Shown: one piece after another, positions 8,509-15,019 of the stretch
How the letters are laid out: every line of letters starts with the position of its first letter
How positions within the stretch are numbered: the stretch's first letter is position 1
Source of the DNA: Nocardia seriolae NBRC 15557
GTDB taxonomy: Bacteria > Actinomycetota > Actinomycetes > Mycobacteriales > Mycobacteriaceae
DNA: 64,000 nt
Direction of reading: 5' to 3'
Assembly: GCF_007990715.1 (NCBI RefSeq)
Contig: NZ_BJWY01000003.1
Span: 59,648-123,647, forward strand
Notes under the pieces: generated by a model
The model's input: the letters and a program-made list of their open reading frames with translations, nothing else
What the model was told of the DNA's origin: nothing
The model's database searches: none
Position numbers and translations under genes: made by a program

Positions 8509-8512
8509 GAAC

Positions 8513-8541
8513 CGGGGTGTGGGCACCGCGCCCACACCCCG
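8513..8541 (+). terminator. GC-rich hairpin terminator of glmS
   Basis: Perfect 12-bp stem CGGGGTGTGGGC / GCCCACACCCCG with a 5-base loop, starting five bases after the glmS stop. There is no T-tract, as is common for actinobacterial terminators. Confidence 0.75.
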
Positions 8542-8579
8542 TCCGTGCGCGAATTCCTTTGCTGTGCCAGCATGGTCGG

Positions 8580-8762
8580 ATGGAGCTGGGGAGCGTTCGT
8601 AACAAGGTCATCGTGGCCGCCCTTTTCGCGATTGCGGGCGGCGTCATCGCATTCTTCGTGAGCAAGCGCCCGCAGCCGCAGGCCCCGGCCGCGGAGCCGC
8701 CGCGCCTGGGTTATTCGCGCAACGGCTCCGCGCCCACCGCGGATCTGTCAGCGGCTCACTGA
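8580..8762 (+). CDS. Small single-pass membrane protein
   Basis: Reading frame of 60 aa starting ATGGAGCTGGGG. It has one strong membrane helix (about residues 9-28, VIVAALFAIAGGVIAFFV) followed by SKRPQPQAPAAEPP and a polar tail. It is not recognised as a named family. Its last 15 bases overlap the 3' end of the convergent ABC permease gene. The helix and codon pattern support it being real, but no clear ribosome-binding site is seen. Confidence 0.5.
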   Translation: MELGSVRNKVIVAALFAIAGGVIAFFVSKRPQPQAPAAEPPRLGYSRNGSAPTADLSAAH

Positions 8763-9590
8763 CCGCCGGTACCGATTCAGCGCCAGCGGCACGAAGACCG
8801 CCAGGATCGCGACCACCCACATCAGGGTCGTCGCGACCGGATGCCGCATGGGCCACACATCGGCCGCCGGGCCCAGCGGACTGGTGTTCCCGAACAGGTC
8901 GCGAGTCGCCTGCGTCACCGCCGACACCGGATTCCATTCCGCCACAACGCGAAGCACCGTGGGCAGGTTCTGCGACGGCACGAAGGTATTGGCGATGAAG
9001 GTGAGCGGGAAGATCACCATGAAGTTGGCGTTGTTGTACAACTCCGGCGTCCGCACCAGCAGGCCGATCACGGCCAGGATCCACGACACCGCGTAGGCGA
9101 ACAACAGCAGCAGGACATACGCCAGCACCGCGTCGAAGAACGACCCGCGGATGCGCCACCCCACCACCAGTCCGGTCAGCGACATCACCAGCAGGCTGAC
9201 CACATTCATCACCATGTCGGCCACGGTGCGCCCGATCAGCACCGCGGACGGCGCCATGGGCAGCGAGCGGAACCGGTCGATGATGCCCTTCTGCATGTCC
9301 TCGGCCAGGCTCAGACCGGTGTAGGTGGCGCCGAACACCACGGTCTGGGCGAAGATGCCCGCGATCAGGAATTCGCGATAGGACGTGCCCGGCAGCGTGA
9401 TCGCCGAACCGAAGACGTAGGCGAACAACAGCACGAACATGATCGGCGACAGCGTGGAGAAGACGAGCACGTCGGGCACGCGCCGGATCTTGATGACATT
9501 GCGCTTGGTGATGGTGATGCTGTCGGCGACCAGCATGGCGAGTCGCTGTGCGAGCGAGGGACTTTCGGCGACGGCGAGGGCGGAACTCAT
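8748..9590 (-). CDS. ABC-2 type transporter permease (DrrB-like)
   Basis: Membrane subunit of 280 aa with six predicted helices after a cytoplasmic N-terminus of about 50 residues, and the ABC-2 region SYREFLIAGIFAQTVVFGATYTG followed by a RFRSLPMAPSAVLIGRT loop. This is typical of daunorubicin-resistance DrrB exporters of lipophilic compounds or lipids. The start ATG overlaps the stop of the ATPase gene (ATGA), so the two subunits are translationally coupled. The substrate is unknown. Confidence 0.92.
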   Translation of the reverse strand: MSSALAVAESPSLAQRLAMLVADSITITKRNVIKIRRVPDVLVFSTLSPIMFVLLFAYVFGSAITLPGTSYREFLIAGIFAQTVVFGATYTGLSLAEDMQKGIIDRFRSLPMAPSAVLIGRTVADMVMNVVSLLVMSLTGLVVGWRIRGSFFDAVLAYVLLLLFAYAVSWILAVIGLLVRTPELYNNANFMVIFPLTFIANTFVPSQNLPTVLRVVAEWNPVSAVTQATRDLFGNTSPLGPAADVWPMRHPVATTLMWVVAILAVFVPLALNRYRRSVSR

Positions 9591-10582
9591 CGGGCCCCAC
9601 CCCCGACCTTCGCGTCGGCGTCCCGGTTCCCGTTGATCAGCTCCTCGGCCTCGTGACCGGTCAGGGATAGGAAGACGTCATCGAGGGAGGGCCTGCGCAG
9701 CCCGACATCGTGGATCTTCACCTCGTATTCGGTGAGCTGCCCGATGGCGTCCACCAGGGCCTGCGACCCGTCCTCGACCGGGACGATGATCCGGCGCATC
9801 CCCGGCTCCAGCCGAATCTCGCCGTGCGCCAAGCCTTCCAGCGCCTGCTGCGCGAGGGCGAGATTGTCGGCGTGGTCCACCACCAGCTCGATGCGGTCAC
9901 CGCCGACCATGGCCTTGAGCTCGTCGGAGGTGCCCTCGGCGATGACGCGGCCGTGGTCGATGACCGCGATGGAATCGGCCAGCCGATCGGCCTCCTCCAG
10001 GTACTGGGTGGTCAGCAGCAGGGTGGTGCCACCCGCCACCAGTTCCTCGATCACATCCCAGAGGTCAAGGCGCGCACGGGGATCCAGTCCGGTGGTGGGC
10101 TCGTCCAGGAACAGCACCGGCGGATTGGCCACCAGCGCGCCCGCCAGGTCGAGGCGGCGGCGCATACCGCCGGAATAGCCCTTGACCGGCCGGTCGGCGG
10201 CGTCGGCGAGACGGAAGCGCTCCAGCAGCTCGCGGGCGCGCTCCTTACTGCGCTGCACGCCCATGTGATAGAGCCGCCCGAACATCTCGAGATTCTCGAA
10301 ACCCGTGAGGTATTCGTCAACGGCCGCGTACTGGCCGGAGGTGCCGATGCGGGAGCGCAGCAGCTGCGGATCCTTCAATACGTCCACCCCGGCGACGGTG
10401 GCGTGGCCCGAATCCGGGACCAGCAGGGTAGTGAGAACGCGCACGGTGGTGGTCTTGCCCGCGCCATTGGGGCCGAGCAATGCGGTTACGGTGCCTTCGG
10501 GTACGGAAAGGTCCAGACCATCGAGCGCGATCAGATGGCCGTATTTCTTGACCAGACCCTCGGCGACAATGGCGTCGGCCAT
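9587..10582 (-). CDS. ABC transporter ATPase, daunorubicin-resistance (DrrA) family
   Basis: ATPase of 331 aa. Walker A GPNGAGKTT, signature YSGGMRRRLDLAGAL, Walker B PVLFLDEPTTGLD and switch region TTQYLEEADRLAD are all intact. The C-terminal DrrA extension includes LRRPSLDDVFLSLTGH, which in the DrrA family carries the LDDVFL motif. The ATG at 10582 has a good AGGAGA site. It pairs with the downstream permease gene. The upstream leader contains a long hairpin (10673-10729) and an imperfect inverted repeat GACCAAACGCTCTCGGTC at 10634-10651 that could be an operator. Confidence 0.94.
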   Translation of the reverse strand: MADAIVAEGLVKKYGHLIALDGLDLSVPEGTVTALLGPNGAGKTTTVRVLTTLLVPDSGHATVAGVDVLKDPQLLRSRIGTSGQYAAVDEYLTGFENLEMFGRLYHMGVQRSKERARELLERFRLADAADRPVKGYSGGMRRRLDLAGALVANPPVLFLDEPTTGLDPRARLDLWDVIEELVAGGTTLLLTTQYLEEADRLADSIAVIDHGRVIAEGTSDELKAMVGGDRIELVVDHADNLALAQQALEGLAHGEIRLEPGMRRIIVPVEDGSQALVDAIGQLTEYEVKIHDVGLRRPSLDDVFLSLTGHEAEELINGNRDADAKVGGGAR

Positions 10583-10633
10583 GATTCTCCTCACTGCAGA
10601 CCGGTTCTGAACTGCACGGATAGGGACGAACAA

Positions 10634-10651
10634 GACCAAACGCTCTCGGTC
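10634..10651. promoter_or_regulatory. Imperfect inverted repeat upstream of drrA-like gene
   Basis: GACCAAACGCTCTCGGTC has GACC/GGTC ends and a partly symmetrical interior, the size of a TetR-family operator. No adjacent TetR gene is present, so the assignment is tentative. Confidence 0.3.
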
Positions 10652-10672
10652 AGTATGGCCGGGCACGCGAAA

Positions 10673-10729
10673 GGCCGCATCCCATTGGGGGTCCGGCGGT
10701 GCTCGGGGGTGCCGGTATGGGATGCGGCC
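10673..10729. other. Long stem-loop with G/C-run loops in the ABC ATPase leader
   Basis: A 13-bp perfect outer stem (GGCCGCATCCCAT / ATGGGATGCGGCC) encloses an inner CCGGC/GCCGG stem. The unpaired parts hold two GGGGG runs on the plus strand, CCCCC on the minus (ATPase mRNA) strand. It is about 90-145 bases upstream of the ATPase start. It could be an attenuator or an upstream terminator. Confidence 0.55.
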
Positions 10730-10907
10730 GATTCGATGATCCGCCCGGCCACCGGCCTCGATCGCGAGTAGCGAGCTACTCGAATCGAATTCGGCGAAGG
10801 ACGCAATTCGGTCACGGAGTCATGCTGCCACTCGGGTACGACACTTTTTCCTCGAAAAAATCTTGGAACGCGGTGCCCCGATACCCACACAATCCGAATT
10901 CGTCGCG

Positions 10908-10998
10908 TAGGATCGTTCCCGTCGGCCCCTCCCCCCCCGGGCCGACCTTACGCGGGCCTCGGCTAACTCCCCCCCTTCGCCGAGGCCCGCCCCTATGC
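10908..10998 (+). ncRNA. Probable 6C RNA (two hairpins with C-run loops)
   Basis: Two consecutive stem-loops on the plus strand carry long cytosine runs in their loops: stem GTCGGCCC/GGGCCGAC (10921-10946), and stem GCGGGCCTCGGC/GCCGAGGCCCGC (10952-10990) with seven Cs in the loop. This is the defining architecture of the actinobacterial 6C RNA (Rfam family 6C; the B11 sRNA of M. tuberculosis). A TAGGAT hexamer at 10908-10913 would serve as -10 box for a start near 10919. Strand is set by the C runs. It lies between a cyclase gene and an ABC exporter, both on the opposite strand. Confidence 0.8.
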
Positions 10999-11002
10999 CC
11001 GG

Positions 11003-11038
11003 GGTCGGTTACTTCTCACAGGTCGGTTACTGCTCACA
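11003..11038. repeat. 18-bp tandem duplication covering the cyclase stop codon
   Basis: GGTCGGTTACTTCTCACA and GGTCGGTTACTGCTCACA are adjacent (one mismatch). The second copy contains the stop codon of the adenylate cyclase gene on the minus strand. Confidence 0.9.
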
Positions 11039-12059
11039 CCAGTGGCCGAATGACATTGCGGCGCAGCACATGGCCGTGCAGCCGATTGATGCCCTTCACC
11101 CGCACGGTGGCCAGATGCCGCAGCGTGAATTCCGGTTCGTCCGTGATCGCCTCCGCCGCACCGTCATCCACCAGCACGGTGCCCGGCCGCGCCACACCGG
11201 TCAGGCGCGCCGCGGTATTCACCACCGACCCGTACAGATCGCCGAAGCGTTGCAGCACTTCGCCATACGCCAGCCCCACCCGCAATTCCTGGGTGACGCC
11301 GTGCGAGGCGATGGCGGCCTCCTGCACCGCGAGCGCGATGCGCGCGCCGTCGGCGGCGGTATCGGCCGCGAACATGACTTCATCGCCGACGTTCTTGATC
11401 ACCCAGCCGCCGTTCGCCACGATCGCATTACTGGTGGCCGTCTCGAACGCCTCCAGCAATGCGGACAATTCGTCCGGCTCCAAATGGCGGGTCAATCGGG
11501 TGTACCCGACCATGTCGGCGAATCCGATGGCCAGCTCCCGCAGCGTGTCCCCCGCGACCGCGCCCCCGTCCAGCGACCGGGCCAGCGCGGCGTCCAGGTG
11601 CCGGCGGAAGGCGTAGCGCTGCAAGGTCTCGAATTCGGTGACCACCTCGTCGGTGGCGATCCGCGCGGCCTGCTTCGGATCGGTGTCCGGGGCCTCGCGG
11701 GTGATGGTCGCGATCCGGTCCAGGATCTCCTCGGTCACCAGGTCGACCTGCCATTCGGCCAGCCGCGCCATGGACCGCCCCAGCGTGCGCGCCGCGGTGG
11801 TCTGCCGGTGAATGTCCGCACCGGAGAGCACGTGCAGCTTGGCGAAGGTCTTGGCGGCCTCGACATCGGAGTCGCTGTACTCCACGGCCTTGTCGTCCGG
11901 GTCGGCCGGGAAGCCCAGCGCCACCCACAGCCGCCGGGTGACATGGTTGGGCAGGCCGGTCAGATCCGCGACCTGTTCGCGGTCATACTTGCGCGGCCCG
12001 CTCAGCAGGTACGGCTCCACCACGGACTGCACCAGGTCGGAGATCTCAGTGGACGCCAT
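11034..12059 (-). CDS. Class III adenylate cyclase with N-terminal regulatory domain
   Basis: Cytoplasmic protein of 341 aa that makes cAMP from ATP. The N-terminal about 150 residues resemble the helical regulatory domain of mycobacterial Rv1264/Rv2212-type cyclases. The catalytic domain follows, with metal aspartates in GFADMVGYTRLT and VGDEVMFAAD, a substrate lysine in WVIKNVGDE, an aspartate in RFGDLYGSVVN, and the transition-state Asn/Arg in NTAARL, so it should be active. It is not membrane bound. The ATG at 12059 starts MASTEISDLV. Effector and target are unknown. Confidence 0.92.
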   Translation of the reverse strand: MASTEISDLVQSVVEPYLLSGPRKYDREQVADLTGLPNHVTRRLWVALGFPADPDDKAVEYSDSDVEAAKTFAKLHVLSGADIHRQTTAARTLGRSMARLAEWQVDLVTEEILDRIATITREAPDTDPKQAARIATDEVVTEFETLQRYAFRRHLDAALARSLDGGAVAGDTLRELAIGFADMVGYTRLTRHLEPDELSALLEAFETATSNAIVANGGWVIKNVGDEVMFAADTAADGARIALAVQEAAIASHGVTQELRVGLAYGEVLQRFGDLYGSVVNTAARLTGVARPGTVLVDDGAAEAITDEPEFTLRHLATVRVKGINRLHGHVLRRNVIRPLV

Positions 12060-12194
12060 GCCTCGACGATACGGCGTGAATCGGGCCGCAAACCGCCGCT
12101 TGTTCCGTGTCACAGTGCGGAAGTTTCCGGCCCCGCGGCGGCGGTCCACCGATGATTTGCGGGGACGCCGGAATCAGCGCCCCCGCAGCGACTT

Positions 12195-12302
12195 TCAGCG
12201 GGTGGTGACCTCGTGCCAGAGGTCTGCGTCATTGCGCTGACGCAGCTTGCTGATTCCGAAGACCACGGCGGCGACCAGGACCAGGGTGAGCACAAATTTC
12301 AT
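12195..12302 (-). CDS. Tiny membrane protein (35 aa)
   Basis: Starts MKFVLTLVLVAAVVFGISKL, a single membrane helix, then a short charged tail RQRNDADLWHEVTTR. A GGGGGAC ribosome-binding site precedes the ATG at the right distance. Divergent from the protoglobin gene. No family recognised. Confidence 0.55.
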   Translation of the reverse strand: MKFVLTLVLVAAVVFGISKLRQRNDADLWHEVTTR

Positions 12303-12363
12303 GTCCCCCACCCTACTTGGCGGAGTCTTGACGGACAAACATAGGACTCCTATCGTTCTCGGC

Positions 12364-12954
12364 ATGACCAGCACCATACCCGCCGGATACCGCTACGACG
12401 ATCCGGCGCTCGCGCCCTCGCCCCTGTCCCTCGACGATCTCGCCGAACTCCAGCGCTCGGTGCTGTGGAGCGAGGCCGACGCCGCCGCCCTGCGCCGCGC
12501 CGGGGAAATCCTTGTGCCGCAAACCGATCGGATCCTCGACGTCTGGTACGGATTCGTCGGGGCCAACCCCCATCTGGTGGCCGCCTTCGCCGGGAGCGAC
12601 GGGCAACCCGACGCGGCGTACCTGGCCGCGGTGCGCGGGCGATTCGGGCAGTGGATCTCGGACGTGTGCACGCGCGAGTACGACGCGAAATGGCTGGCCT
12701 ACCAAGAGGAGATCGCGCGGCGGCACCACACCTCCGGCAAAAACCGCACGGACGGCGTGGATTCGCCCTCGACCCACATCCCCATGCGGCACCTGCTTGC
12801 ACTCATCGTGCCGATCACCGTGACCGTCCGGGACTTCCTGGGCGCGACCGGAGCACCCGCGGCCGAGGTCGACGTCATGTATCACGCCTGGTTCAAGGCG
12901 ATCACCCTGTCGGCGGCGCTGTGGGCCAGGCCGTACAGTCCTGACCTGTGGTGA
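12364..12954 (+). CDS. Protoglobin domain-containing haem protein
   Basis: Protein of 196 aa matching the protoglobin (globin-coupled-sensor-like) family: PAGYRYDDPALAPSPLSLDDLAELQRSVLWSEAD at the N-terminus, the F-helix region with the likely proximal histidine in YQEEIARRHHT, and MYHAWFKAITL at the C-terminus. Such proteins bind O2, NO or CO. There is no attached signalling domain, so it is a free-standing globin. Its stop overlaps the start of the following MarR gene (12948-12954), implying coupled expression. Confidence 0.88.
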   Translation: MTSTIPAGYRYDDPALAPSPLSLDDLAELQRSVLWSEADAAALRRAGEILVPQTDRILDVWYGFVGANPHLVAAFAGSDGQPDAAYLAAVRGRFGQWISDVCTREYDAKWLAYQEEIARRHHTSGKNRTDGVDSPSTHIPMRHLLALIVPITVTVRDFLGATGAPAAEVDVMYHAWFKAITLSAALWARPYSPDLW

Positions 12955-13544
12955 ATGCGGGAAACGAGCACGAGGTCGCGGACAAGGTGGTCGCGGCGCT
13001 GGACCGGATCGCCCGCGGCGTCCGCGCCCACCGCCAGGCCATCGCCTCCCGCACCGGTCTGACGCCCCTGCAACTGGAACTGCTGCGCACCCTGGCCGAG
13101 GGTCCGCCGCCCGAACCCCTCACCGGGCTGCTGGCCACCGAACTCGGGGTCAGCCAGCCCACGGTGTCGGATTCGCTGCTGGCACTGGAACGCAAGGGCC
13201 ACGTGGCCCGGCAGCCCGCCCCCGGCGACCGCCGCCGCAGCGCCATCGTGCTCACCCCGGACGGCAGCGCAGTGGCCGCCGAGATCCGCGCCGCGGACGA
13301 GGTCCTGCGCGCCTGCGTCGCGGAGCTGCCGAGCGATCGGCAGGACCAGACCCTGCACACGCTGCTCGAGCTCATCGGCGGCCTGCTGCACGCCGGCGTG
13401 GTGCAGGTGGCCCGCACCTGCACCACCTGCCGCTTCTACCGGACCGACGACTCCACCACCGCCCACTGCGAGCTGCTCGGGCAGCCGCTCCCCCCGCGCG
13501 ACCTCCGCGTGAACTGCCCCGAACACCAACCGGCAGCCGACTGA
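12948..13544 (+). CDS. MarR-family regulator with C-terminal four-cysteine tail
   Basis: Protein of 198 aa. Residues about 10-145 form a MarR winged helix, with helix-turn-helix LLATELGVSQPTVSDSLLALERKGHV and wing QPAPGDRRRSAIVLT. An extra tail of about 50 residues holds CTTCRFYR...HCELLG...NCPEH, four cysteines and histidines suited to bind zinc or an Fe-S cluster. It starts at GTG inside the 3' end of the protoglobin gene. A gas- or redox-sensing role with the globin is inferred from the pairing. Confidence 0.85.
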   Translation: MVNAGNEHEVADKVVAALDRIARGVRAHRQAIASRTGLTPLQLELLRTLAEGPPPEPLTGLLATELGVSQPTVSDSLLALERKGHVARQPAPGDRRRSAIVLTPDGSAVAAEIRAADEVLRACVAELPSDRQDQTLHTLLELIGGLLHAGVVQVARTCTTCRFYRTDDSTTAHCELLGQPLPPRDLRVNCPEHQPAAD

Positions 13545-13553
13545 GCACGGGGT

Positions 13554-13583
13554 TTGACCTGGGCCAACTCCGACATGTACCTT
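13554..13583 (+). promoter_or_regulatory. Promoter of tRNA-Ala
   Basis: TTGACC (13554-13559) and TACCTT (13578-13583) are separated by 18 bases and lie 11 bases before the mature tRNA 5' end, a close match to the housekeeping sigma promoter. Confidence 0.65.
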
Positions 13584-13594
13584 CGTGCAGGTCT

Positions 13595-13667
13595 GGGGCC
13601 TTAGCTCAATTGGCAGAGCACTGCCTTTGCAAGGCAGGGGTTAGGGGTTCGATTCCCCTAGGCTCCA
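13595..13667 (+). tRNA. alaT: tRNA-Ala (anticodon TGC)
   Basis: A 73-base cloverleaf: acceptor stem GGGGCCT/AGGCTCC with the G3:U70 wobble that identifies alanine tRNAs, D arm GCTC/GAGC, anticodon loop TTTGCAA, and TTCGATT T-loop. CCA is not encoded. It faces tRNA-Ile, the reverse of the M. tuberculosis arrangement where both run the same way. Confidence 0.97.
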
Positions 13668-13672
13668 CAACG

Positions 13673-13709
13673 AAAAGCCGCGAGTTGCAATGCAACCCGC
13701 GGCTTTTTT
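13673..13709 (+). terminator. Intrinsic terminator of tRNA-Ala
   Basis: Stem GCCGCG/CGCGGC extended by GTTGC/GCAAC, flanked by AAAA on the left and a run of six Ts on the right. Confidence 0.85.
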
Positions 13710-13739
13710 CGCAGCTACGTCCGGTACGGGTCCGGATAT

Positions 13740-13774
13740 GAAAAAAGCCCCCCGGGATTCCCGTAAGGCGTTTT
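13740..13774 (-). terminator. Intrinsic terminator of tRNA-Ile
   Basis: Read on the minus strand, a hairpin with a CGGG/CCCG core closed by GCC/GGC ends in six Ts, just past the tRNA-Ile 3' end. Confidence 0.65.
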
Positions 13775-13787
13775 CGATCTTATGGAG

Positions 13788-13861
13788 TGGGCCTAGGAGG
13801 ACTTGAACCTCCGACCTCTTCGTTATCAGCGAAGCGCTCTAACCGCCTGAGCTATAGGCCC
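13788..13861 (-). tRNA. ileT: tRNA-Ile (anticodon GAT)
   Basis: A 74-base cloverleaf on the minus strand: acceptor GGGCCTA/TAGGCCC, D arm GCTC/GAGC, anticodon stem CTTCG/CGAAG around CTGATAA (GAT anticodon), T-loop TTCAAGT, discriminator A. CCA is not encoded. It follows the gyrA-DUF3566 unit on the same strand. An inverted repeat GTTCGaAGTG/CACTCGAAC at 13871-13892 would lie in its 5' leader or promoter. Confidence 0.97.
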
Positions 13862-13927
13862 TTAGTGGGTGTTCGAAGTGTGTCACTCGAACGAGGCAGA
13901 AGATTACCGCACCGAAGCGCCGATAAC

Positions 13928-13975
13928 CAAAACGGCCGGTCAGCGGGCTGCACGAGGCAGACCCGGACCGGCCGT
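13928..13975 (-). terminator. Terminator of the gyrB-gyrA-DUF3566 unit
   Basis: A 10-bp perfect stem ACGGCCGGTC/GACCGGCCGT. On the minus strand it is followed by TTTTGG, 25 bases past the DUF3566 stop codon. Confidence 0.7.
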
Positions 13976-13999
13976 CACGGGGATCGAAAGAGCGGTTTC

Positions 14000-14974
14000 C
14001 TAGTCGGGATCGGCCAGGGTGACCTGGATGCCGCCGACCAGATCGGTGCACTGGTTGTAGACGAAGACGCCCACGGTGGACAGCGCTGTCAGCAACACCA
14101 CATTGATGAGGCCGATCACGCCGGCGTAGCCGAAGACCGTGCCCGCGTCGATGAGCGACGAGGACGAGTTGTCCGAGACCATGTCGGTGAAGGTGGAGTT
14201 CAGGCGCTCCCACACGCCCATGCCCTCCAGCACCAGGTACAGCAGGCCGACCGCCAGCATCCACACGAAGAACATGGCCACGCTGATCACCAGCGAGACC
14301 TTCAGCGTGGACCACGGATCGATGTGGCGCAGCTGCACGGTGGCGCGCAGCGGCTCACCGGTGGCCGCGGCCTGCGCCACCGCCGCGGGGGCGGACGGCG
14401 CGACCGGACCGGCCGGTGCGATCGGCTCCGGCGGCGGCAGCGGGTGCCGCAGCTCGGACAGATCCTGCAGATCCTTGACCAGTTCCGGACGGGAAATGCT
14501 GCGGGTGGGCCCGTCGATGCCGACGGACTTCACCATGGCCGCCTCCTTGCGCGCCGCCTTGGCCGCCAGGTCGGCGGTGGTGCGCGCATTGGAGACACCG
14601 GCGTTCAGGCCGCCGCCCTGGAGGCCGCCGCCACCCTGCAGCCCGCCACCCTTGAGGCTGGCGGTGCTGCCCGGCGTCGGGGCCTGGCCCGGGCGGTACA
14701 GGTTGGACTGCGGCTCCCGCTGCGGCAGCTGCGACCAGCCATCCTGGAAGGGCGAACCGCCCTGCTCGGCCGCGGAATCCGCAGCCGCCTCTGCCGAATT
14801 GTTACCTTCCGGCCCGAATTCGCCGGACTGGTCCGACAATTCGGGTGCTTGCGGCGCGCCGCCGTCGTTCCCGCCGGTCCGCGGAATGGGCCGCGGCGGA
14901 ATCGGGGACGGGGCGATTCTCTCGGTCACGCCATTGGCATGACCGCGCTGGTCATTCGGCTGATTCGTGGTCAA
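14000..14974 (-). CDS. DUF3566 transmembrane protein (Rv0007-like)
   Basis: Protein of 324 aa. A long disordered N-terminus (about 1-215, rich in Pro, Gly, Ala and Gln, with glycine-leucine repeats such as [14 protein letters not shown]) precedes a C-terminal DUF3566 domain (about 218-324) with two membrane helices, [20 protein letters not shown] and [20 protein letters not shown]. It always follows gyrA in Mycobacteriales. Function is not established; a link to septum or cell-shape control has been suggested for the family. It is probably cotranscribed with gyrA. Confidence 0.9.
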   Translation of the reverse strand: MTTNQPNDQRGHANGVTERIAPSPIPPRPIPRTGGNDGGAPQAPELSDQSGEFGPEGNNSAEAAADSAAEQGGSPFQDGWSQLPQREPQSNLYRPGQAPTPGSTASLKGGGLQGGGGLQGGGLNAGVSNARTTADLAAKAARKEAAMVKSVGIDGPTRSISRPELVKDLQDLSELRHPLPPPEPIAPAGPVAPSAPAAVAQAAATGEPLRATVQLRHIDPWSTLKVSLVISVAMFFVWMLAVGLLYLVLEGMGVWERLNSTFTDMVSDNSSSSLIDAGTVFGYAGVIGLINVVLLTALSTVGVFVYNQCTDLVGGIQVTLADPD

Positions 14975-15019
14975 TGGTGAATCCTTCGATCCGTGTGTGC
15001 CGCCGCTGCTGTGGTGAAA

